Origin: an uncultured Pseudomonadota bacterium
Lineage (GTDB): Bacteria; Myxococcota_A; UBA796; SXON01
Assembly: GCA_903875225.1 (NCBI GenBank)
Contig: CAIQVJ010000128.1
Location: forward strand, 21,724-85,723
Reading direction: 5' to 3'
Length of the DNA: 64,000 bases
Position numbers and translations under genes: made by a program. The notes beneath the pieces are model-generated. The model worked only from the letters and a program-made list of their open reading frames with translations, was not told the DNA's origin and did no database searches. Shown here piece after piece: positions 59,384 to 64,000 of the stretch. The stretch's first letter is position 1, and each line of letters opens with the position of its first letter.

Positions 59384-60796
59384 TCAGACCCCGGTCCAGG
59401 CCCCCACGAACCGCCTCCCGACCTCCTGATAGCCGGCCGCCATGAAGTGGATGAGGTCCGCGGCGGCCCACGGCGGATCCAACAGACGCCACCGCAACAT
59501 GCTGCCCGGACCGCCGGTGACCGCCTGCAGGTCCCAGCTCGCGCAACCAAACTCCGGGGCCGTCTCCGCCTGCACCCGCGCAACCCATGCGGTCGGACCC
59601 CAGATCGCGTAGGTGGTCCCGCTCACCTTCTTGCCGCGATCACTGGGACCCACCAGCAAGCAGGCGGTGTTGGGGAGCACCTCCCGGAAACGCTGCAGGC
59701 TGGCCCGGAGCTGGGTGCGATAGCCCTCGGGGTTCAGGCTCGGATCATTCGCTTCGTTGGTGCCGTACGCGAGCACCGCCAGATCGGGCGTGCGCCTCGC
59801 GAGGTAGGCAGCCTGGAGGGTGGCGTCCCAGCGGGTCCACGAGGAGACCGTGCGGCCGCTCACCCCCATCGCGTCCACGACCACGCCCGGTCCCTCCCCC
59901 TCCATGTTCACCCCGAGGAGCCGCACCGGTCCGTCGCCCGCGGGTTGCACCGTCAGGCGGTGCGGCCCGTCCGGAACCTTCAGCACGGTCATGCCCGGCC
60001 CCGTCGCGCCGCGCGTGGAAACCCGCACGGGCGCTGCGCTGTCCACGGTGAGATCGAGGTTGCCCCCTTCGGGCTGCAGCAGGTACTGGACCTCGAAGCG
60101 CGAGACGTGCTGGCCCTGGGGGTTGGATCGGGTGGTCTGGACCCAACCCAGGCTCGTGGTGGAGGACGACTCCACGCTCATGCCCGCAACGCCGAGCATT
60201 CCATCGCCCCGGCCCCCCGAGCGCCTGTCGTAGTCGCTCACCCAGGCGCCCTGGGTGCAGAGGTTGGCGTCACTGGCACGGTATCCGGACCAGGGCGCGG
60301 CCGGCATGACGAACCCGTGGCCGGCGTCGCCGAACTGGCCCTGGAGCTCCCGACGAACCTCGCCGGTGTAGTACTCACCGGCAACGTGGGATGCACCCCA
60401 GAACGCGATGCGGACCACGTGGTCCCGCCTCGCCATCGCGTCGTAGACCGCATGCACCCGGTCGAGCGCCTCCGGTCGGCCGCGGAAGGGCTCGAGCGGC
60501 ACCTTCGCAACGTCGTACACCTGCCCGATCTGCAGCCGGGCACGGTCCTCGGGGGAGAGCTGGGGTTGGGCAGACGCAGGGTCGAGCACGAACGTGCCCA
60601 TCGGGGCGATGTCGATGGGCGTGGACTCGGTGGCGGACGAGCCGGTGGAGGACACCCCCGGGGACTTTGCGCTCCCGCTCTGCACGCAGGGAGTGTCGGG
60701 CGGCCCGTGCGCGTCGGGGACCTCGATGGTCTGGACCCAGGCAGGCTCCGCGGCTGACGCGGCGGGGACTCCGAAGGCGAGCGCCAGGAGGATCAC
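59384..60796 (-). CDS. SGNH/GDSL-like hydrolase, second copy
   Basis: Start placed at the GTG at 60796, overlapping the TGA of the first SGNH gene (GTGA). The long open frame upstream is an out-of-frame artefact. The 470-residue exported protein has a short signal (MILLALAFGVPAASA). Its SGNH blocks are FWGASHVAGE (nucleophile S136), YGTNEAND (block III Asn) and DLIHFMAAG (Asp/His pair). Such proteins paired with MBOAT transferases act as periplasmic O-acetyltransferases or esterases (PatB/AlgJ/AlgX type). It is the third gene of the operon. Confidence 0.82.
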   Translation of the reverse strand: MILLALAFGVPAASAAEPAWVQTIEVPDAHGPPDTPCVQSGSAKSPGVSSTGSSATESTPIDIAPMGTFVLDPASAQPQLSPEDRARLQIGQVYDVAKVPLEPFRGRPEALDRVHAVYDAMARRDHVVRIAFWGASHVAGEYYTGEVRRELQGQFGDAGHGFVMPAAPWSGYRASDANLCTQGAWVSDYDRRSGGRGDGMLGVAGMSVESSSTTSLGWVQTTRSNPQGQHVSRFEVQYLLQPEGGNLDLTVDSAAPVRVSTRGATGPGMTVLKVPDGPHRLTVQPAGDGPVRLLGVNMEGEGPGVVVDAMGVSGRTVSSWTRWDATLQAAYLARRTPDLAVLAYGTNEANDPSLNPEGYRTQLRASLQRFREVLPNTACLLVGPSDRGKKVSGTTYAIWGPTAWVARVQAETAPEFGCASWDLQAVTGGPGSMLRWRLLDPPWAAADLIHFMAAGYQEVGRRFVGAWTGV

Positions 60797-62322
60797 AGGG
60801 TTGCCTTCGAGGGCGACGGGGCACCACCGGTGGCCGGGGCGGGGGCGGGTGTCACCGCCGGCGCGGGGCCGGGCGGGATCGCCGGCGGTCGTCCCGCGCC
60901 GCCCTTCGACTTCCAGTCGTCGAACCCGCTCTCGATCGCGTCTGCCAGCATCTGGCCGATGATGTCCTGTCCCGCAGACGAGAGATGCAGCAGGTCCGAC
61001 CACGCCAGCACCGGTTTCATGGCAGCCCAGCGCACCACTGCGCCGTTGCCGCCCATCGCTGTCCACGCATTCCAGAACGCGCACCCCTCCTGCTCCGCGG
61101 CCTTTTGCATCGCCGCCACGGCGCGAGGCAGGTTGGGCTTGGTCCTCGGGCTCCCCCCGTCTCGTGTGCCCTGGTCGAGCGGCGTGACCACGAGGCAGCT
61201 CGATCGGGGAGCCCCGGCCCGCAGCCGGTGCACCGCCTCGAGGTAGTAGGGGATGTACTCGCTGCCGTCGCCCTTCGAGAGCACCGGCAGACCAAGCTCG
61301 TTGCCGCCCAGCATCACGACGACGAGATCGGGATTGCGGTGGGCGACCTGGTTGTTCAGGTGCGTGCGTCCCTGCTGGGTGAACGAGCGCGCGCCGACCC
61401 CGACCACGCCCAACGCGTCCCAGACCACCCCCGCCCCGCCGGTCTCCAACACCATGCCGTAGAACGTGACCGGCCCGGCCTTCCCCGCCCCAGCGGACGC
61501 GCTCGTGAACCCCTGGGTGTCGTCCACGGTCTGCCAGCGATCCCCGGTGGACTCCGCGATCGCGCTCCCGCCCCCCGCGCCTCGCCCGGACACGCTCGCC
61601 CACCAATCGCCCCGCTCGGGGCCGATCTGGTACCAGAGCTCGAAGTGCTTCATCACGAGCCTGCTCCCATCCGGGTTCTTTGGACCCGTGACGGTGAAGT
61701 ACCCTTCCGCCGGCACCGTGGTGGCGATGCCGCCGTACCCGTAGCGCCCACCCCCGCCGCCCAGCAGCAGGCTGACGGTCTCGAACTCGCCGTGCGGGGT
61801 GACCACGACGTCCTGCCGTACGCTCCACCGCGGGTCCATCCCGGCCGAGAGGTAGCCGGGACCCGCGTTCCCGAACCGGGCCTGCAGCCGGGCCCGCACC
61901 GTCGACGTGATGCCGTCTGCCGCGATCGTCGAGTCTCCCCACTGGCTCGCGCGCGCAGTGCCCTTGCCCTGCTCGGCCAGCGCGAGCTTGCGGTAGAAGG
62001 CGTCCATGCCCCGGTGATCGGCATCGACGAGCGCAGTGGGCACGCCGGGTGGATGGGCCGCGAGCGTGGCGTCCACCGGCCCGGCGGGCGCGACGGTGAG
62101 CGAGGCATCGACAGGGGCCGCCGCGGTCAACTGGCCGTCCTCGGACTCCACGACGCGGGGTGCCGACGCCGGGAGCAGCTTGGCGAACACCGGGATCGGG
62201 TCGCCCGACTCCCATGGCCGCAGCTCCGCCAGGGCGGGATGCGCGTAGGTGAGGGCCAGCGCGACCGCGCAGGTCCCGAACGAGCCGAGCAGCCGGGGGA
62301 TCCCGGGGGCGTCAGGAAACAT
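60793..62322 (-). CDS. SGNH/GDSL-like hydrolase, first copy
   Basis: This is a 509-residue exported protein with an uncleaved or late-cleaved signal (GTCAVALALTYAHPALA). Block I is SQWGDSTIAADG (GDS 129-131, S131 nucleophile), block III is VMLGGNELG, and block V is DLLHLSSAG (Asp/His). The C-terminal 40 residues form a Pro/Ala-rich tail. It begins 8 bases after the MBOAT gene and overlaps the second SGNH gene. It is probably the partner that receives acetyl groups from the MBOAT protein and transfers them to a polysaccharide. Confidence 0.82.
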   Translation of the reverse strand: MFPDAPGIPRLLGSFGTCAVALALTYAHPALAELRPWESGDPIPVFAKLLPASAPRVVESEDGQLTAAAPVDASLTVAPAGPVDATLAAHPPGVPTALVDADHRGMDAFYRKLALAEQGKGTARASQWGDSTIAADGITSTVRARLQARFGNAGPGYLSAGMDPRWSVRQDVVVTPHGEFETVSLLLGGGGGRYGYGGIATTVPAEGYFTVTGPKNPDGSRLVMKHFELWYQIGPERGDWWASVSGRGAGGGSAIAESTGDRWQTVDDTQGFTSASAGAGKAGPVTFYGMVLETGGAGVVWDALGVVGVGARSFTQQGRTHLNNQVAHRNPDLVVVMLGGNELGLPVLSKGDGSEYIPYYLEAVHRLRAGAPRSSCLVVTPLDQGTRDGGSPRTKPNLPRAVAAMQKAAEQEGCAFWNAWTAMGGNGAVVRWAAMKPVLAWSDLLHLSSAGQDIIGQMLADAIESGFDDWKSKGGAGRPPAIPPGPAPAVTPAPAPATGGAPSPSKATL

Positions 62323-62330
62323 GGGCTGTC

Positions 62331-63749
62331 CTAGAAGTCATGGTAGATGAACGCCAGGGTGTCCCCGGGCCCGAACTGCACACACAGCCAGCCTGCGAAC
62401 GTGAGCGCAGCGCCCTGGACGGGGGCGGGTAGACGCGAGAAGGCATCACGCGCCCGCGCTGCCCACCCCGGGCTCGACGCGTGCAGCGCGTACCCAAGCG
62501 CCAAGACGACCCACGCATGCAGGGAATACCTCGGAAAGGCCCAGTTTCCGTGCAGCAACTGCCCGGCGATCTGCCCGGCCACGGTGAGGTCGGGTGAGCG
62601 GAACAGGATGCGGGCGAGCACCACGAAGTGGAACGTGAGCGCCCACCGCCATCCTGCCTGCATCCAGTTCGGGTTCTCCGGAGAGTATCCGGCGCGCTTC
62701 CAGTACCGGTTGATGCTCACCGCGGTGCCGTGGAGCAGCCCGTACAACACGAACGTCCAGTTCGCGCCGTGCCACACGGCGAGGATCACCAGCGTGATGT
62801 AGGTGTTGAGGTAGGGCCGGACTCGCGAGCCGCCCAGTGGGTAGTACACGTAGTCGCGCACCCAGTCCGAGAGCGTGATGTGCCAGCGCCGCCAGTAGCC
62901 CGCGACAGACGTCGCTCGGTAGGGGCGGTTGAAGTTCTCCGGGATCTTGAAGCCGAACAACCGCGCGGACCCGATCGCGAAGTCGGTGTAGCCGGAGAAG
63001 TCGCAGTAGATCTGCATGCTGTAGGCGTAGAGCGCAACGAGGGTCTCGAACGCACCGAACCGGGTCGGATCGGCGAACACCGAGTCCACGATGCCGATGC
63101 GCAGCACGTCGGCGATGAGGACCTTCTTGACGAGCCCGGTGCCCAGCCGGGTGAGCGCATACGACACATCCTCGGGATCGAGCTTGCGCGAGGCCTGCAG
63201 TTGCGTGAGCAGCGTGCCCGCCCGGAGGATCGGGCCCGCCACGAGGTGCGGGAAGAACAGCAGGAACGTGGCGAAGCGAACGGGGTTGGTCTCGACCTCG
63301 AGCGGGTTCTTCGGCACCTCGCCGCGGGAGCGCGCCCCGAGGGTGCGACGCACGTCGATGACGTAGGCCAAAGCCTGGAAGCTGTAGAACGAGATGCCGA
63401 TCGGGAGGTGGTGCTTCTCGGGCACCGTGACGGGCACGAAGACCGAGAGCGTGTCCATGGCCCAATGCGTGTACTTGAAGTACACCATGGGCCCGAGCAG
63501 CACGAGCGCGGCGGCGGCGAGCAGCGCGCCGCGGGATCGTTCGCCGACGCGCGGGAGCGCCAGCCCGAAGGCGTAGGCGGCGGCCACGATCGCCAGCAGG
63601 AAGCCGGTGTCCTGGGGGTTCCAGGCGGCGTAGAACAGCAGGCTGACCAGGAACAGCCACGAGGTGCGCGCGAACGGCGAGCCCAACATCCAGTGCACGA
63701 TCGCGACGATCGGCAGGAAGAGGAAGTAGTCGAAGGTCGCAAAAAGCAC
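62331..63749 (-). CDS. MBOAT family O-acyltransferase (AlgI-like)
   Basis: The 472-residue polytopic protein is of the AlgI/DltB type, which passes acyl groups from cytoplasmic donors across the membrane to periplasmic acceptors. It shows the AlgI pattern: ATFDYFLFLPIVAIVHW at the N-terminus, HHLPIGISFYSFQALAYVID, YCDFSGYTDFAIGSARLFGF, and the catalytic His H327 in LAVWHGANWTF. It is the first gene of the operon with two SGNH hydrolases. No polysaccharide synthase gene is visible in the window. Acetylation of a surface or exported glycan is inferred from this three-gene set. Confidence 0.93.
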   Translation of the reverse strand: MLFATFDYFLFLPIVAIVHWMLGSPFARTSWLFLVSLLFYAAWNPQDTGFLLAIVAAAYAFGLALPRVGERSRGALLAAAALVLLGPMVYFKYTHWAMDTLSVFVPVTVPEKHHLPIGISFYSFQALAYVIDVRRTLGARSRGEVPKNPLEVETNPVRFATFLLFFPHLVAGPILRAGTLLTQLQASRKLDPEDVSYALTRLGTGLVKKVLIADVLRIGIVDSVFADPTRFGAFETLVALYAYSMQIYCDFSGYTDFAIGSARLFGFKIPENFNRPYRATSVAGYWRRWHITLSDWVRDYVYYPLGGSRVRPYLNTYITLVILAVWHGANWTFVLYGLLHGTAVSINRYWKRAGYSPENPNWMQAGWRWALTFHFVVLARILFRSPDLTVAGQIAGQLLHGNWAFPRYSLHAWVVLALGYALHASSPGWAARARDAFSRLPAPVQGAALTFAGWLCVQFGPGDTLAFIYHDF

Positions 63750-63903
63750 GGAACGCGGGGCTCTTCAGGGGTGGGGAAGGGGCAGGCTCGGTGGAAGGGT
63801 GCAGAGCGGGGGCTTGACGCGTCGAGAGGTATCGCGATCGGGCCGGCGGCGGGGGCACGTGGGGATGCGGGGCGGGCGGGCGGAGGGCGGGCACGGGGCG
63901 ACC

Positions 63904-63966
63904 GGGCGGCGAGCGGCGGGCGGCGGGCGGCGAGCGGCGAGCGGCGGGCGGCGAGCGGCGAGCGGC
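63904..63966. repeat. Nine tandem heptamers upstream of the MBOAT operon
   Basis: Nine head-to-tail copies of G(A/G)GCGGC without interruption. They lie 155 bases upstream of the MBOAT start in a non-coding, extremely G-rich flank (63750-64000). On the minus strand the region is C-rich. Copy-number change could alter the spacing of upstream control sites. No gene is supported in 63750-64000. Confidence 0.85.
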
Positions 63967-64000
63967 GGGAGATCGGCAGAGCGGCGGGTAGGGAAAGAGT

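Noticed and set aside
1..64000. tRNA, rRNA, IS element, phage or defence-system genes
   Set aside because: Looked for on both strands. No cloverleaf-like spacer, transposase, integrase, or toxin-antitoxin or restriction gene was recognised. The single HNH gene has no partner genes that would mark a defence system.

Overview
The window is about 64 kb of very GC-rich, tightly packed bacterial DNA with no gene-free stretch over 300 bases. I saw no rRNA, tRNA, CRISPR array, insertion sequence or prophage. The content points to an uncultured member of the Myxococcota or a related deltaproteobacterial lineage. The evidence is secreted proteins with Asp-Thr-Gly or (Asp-Thr)n linkers, MopE-type DCDD metal-binding repeats, MYXO-CTERM-like tails (Cys-rich patch, hydrophobic helix, Arg cluster), a Ser/Thr kinase fused to a sulfatase-modifying-factor domain, a very large orphan hybrid histidine kinase, and an AgmX/PglI-like C-terminal domain. 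The phylum assignment is inference.

Layout. 0-6.6 kb: end of a membrane protein gene, a DUF1801 remnant, a DUF4114 lipoprotein, then a plus-strand run (BNR-like lipoprotein, three-HTH protein, DUF457 membrane hydrolase, three-domain lamin-tail protein). 6.6-9.2 kb: dnaJ, divergent from a protein with two TonB-C-like domains. 9.2-14 kb: two coupled genes for MopE-repeat lipoproteins. 14-20.8 kb: lgt, an M3 oligoendopeptidase, a large anchored metalloprotease, an MBL-fold hydrolase. 20.8-27.6 kb: a 1429-residue hybrid kinase facing a Ser/Thr kinase-SUMF1 fusion. 27.6-32.1 kb: an operon for a porin-like protein, an alpha/beta-hydrolase lipoprotein and an anchored lipase. 32.2-33.2 kb: an FGE-domain lipoprotein with a long (DT)n linker. 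33.3-38.1 kb: a polyhydroxyalkanoate (PHA) operon with a PhaE/phasin-like protein, two tandem PhaC-type synthases, an acyl-CoA ligase and a lipoprotein, joined by overlapping start/stop codons. 38.3-44.5 kb: a small membrane protein, an aromatic amino acid (histidine) ammonia-lyase, a ferritin-like protein, an HD/HEAT gene pair and an HNH nuclease. 44.5-48 kb: an operon for a twin-AAA+ ATPase, a small disordered protein and an HcrB-like FAD subunit with a four-Cys loop. 48-55.4 kb: kbl, an RND pump, then two paralogous small GYxVVD proteins coupled to a B12-type radical SAM enzyme. 55.4-59.3 kb: a small Cys protein, OsmC, a sigma factor with a fused zinc-binding tail, a DEAD-box helicase, a LysM protein. 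59.4-63.7 kb: an MBOAT acyltransferase with two SGNH hydrolases, preceded by a heptamer repeat.

How it may fit together. The lipase/porin operon and the PHA operon lie close together, and both have inverted repeats built from GTTGC/GCAAC half-sites at their starts. That fits one scheme in which external lipids are hydrolysed, taken up, activated to acyl-CoA and stored as PHA. The MBOAT-SGNH cluster probably O-acylates a surface polysaccharide. The least explained unit is the GYxVVD protein pair with its radical SAM enzyme.
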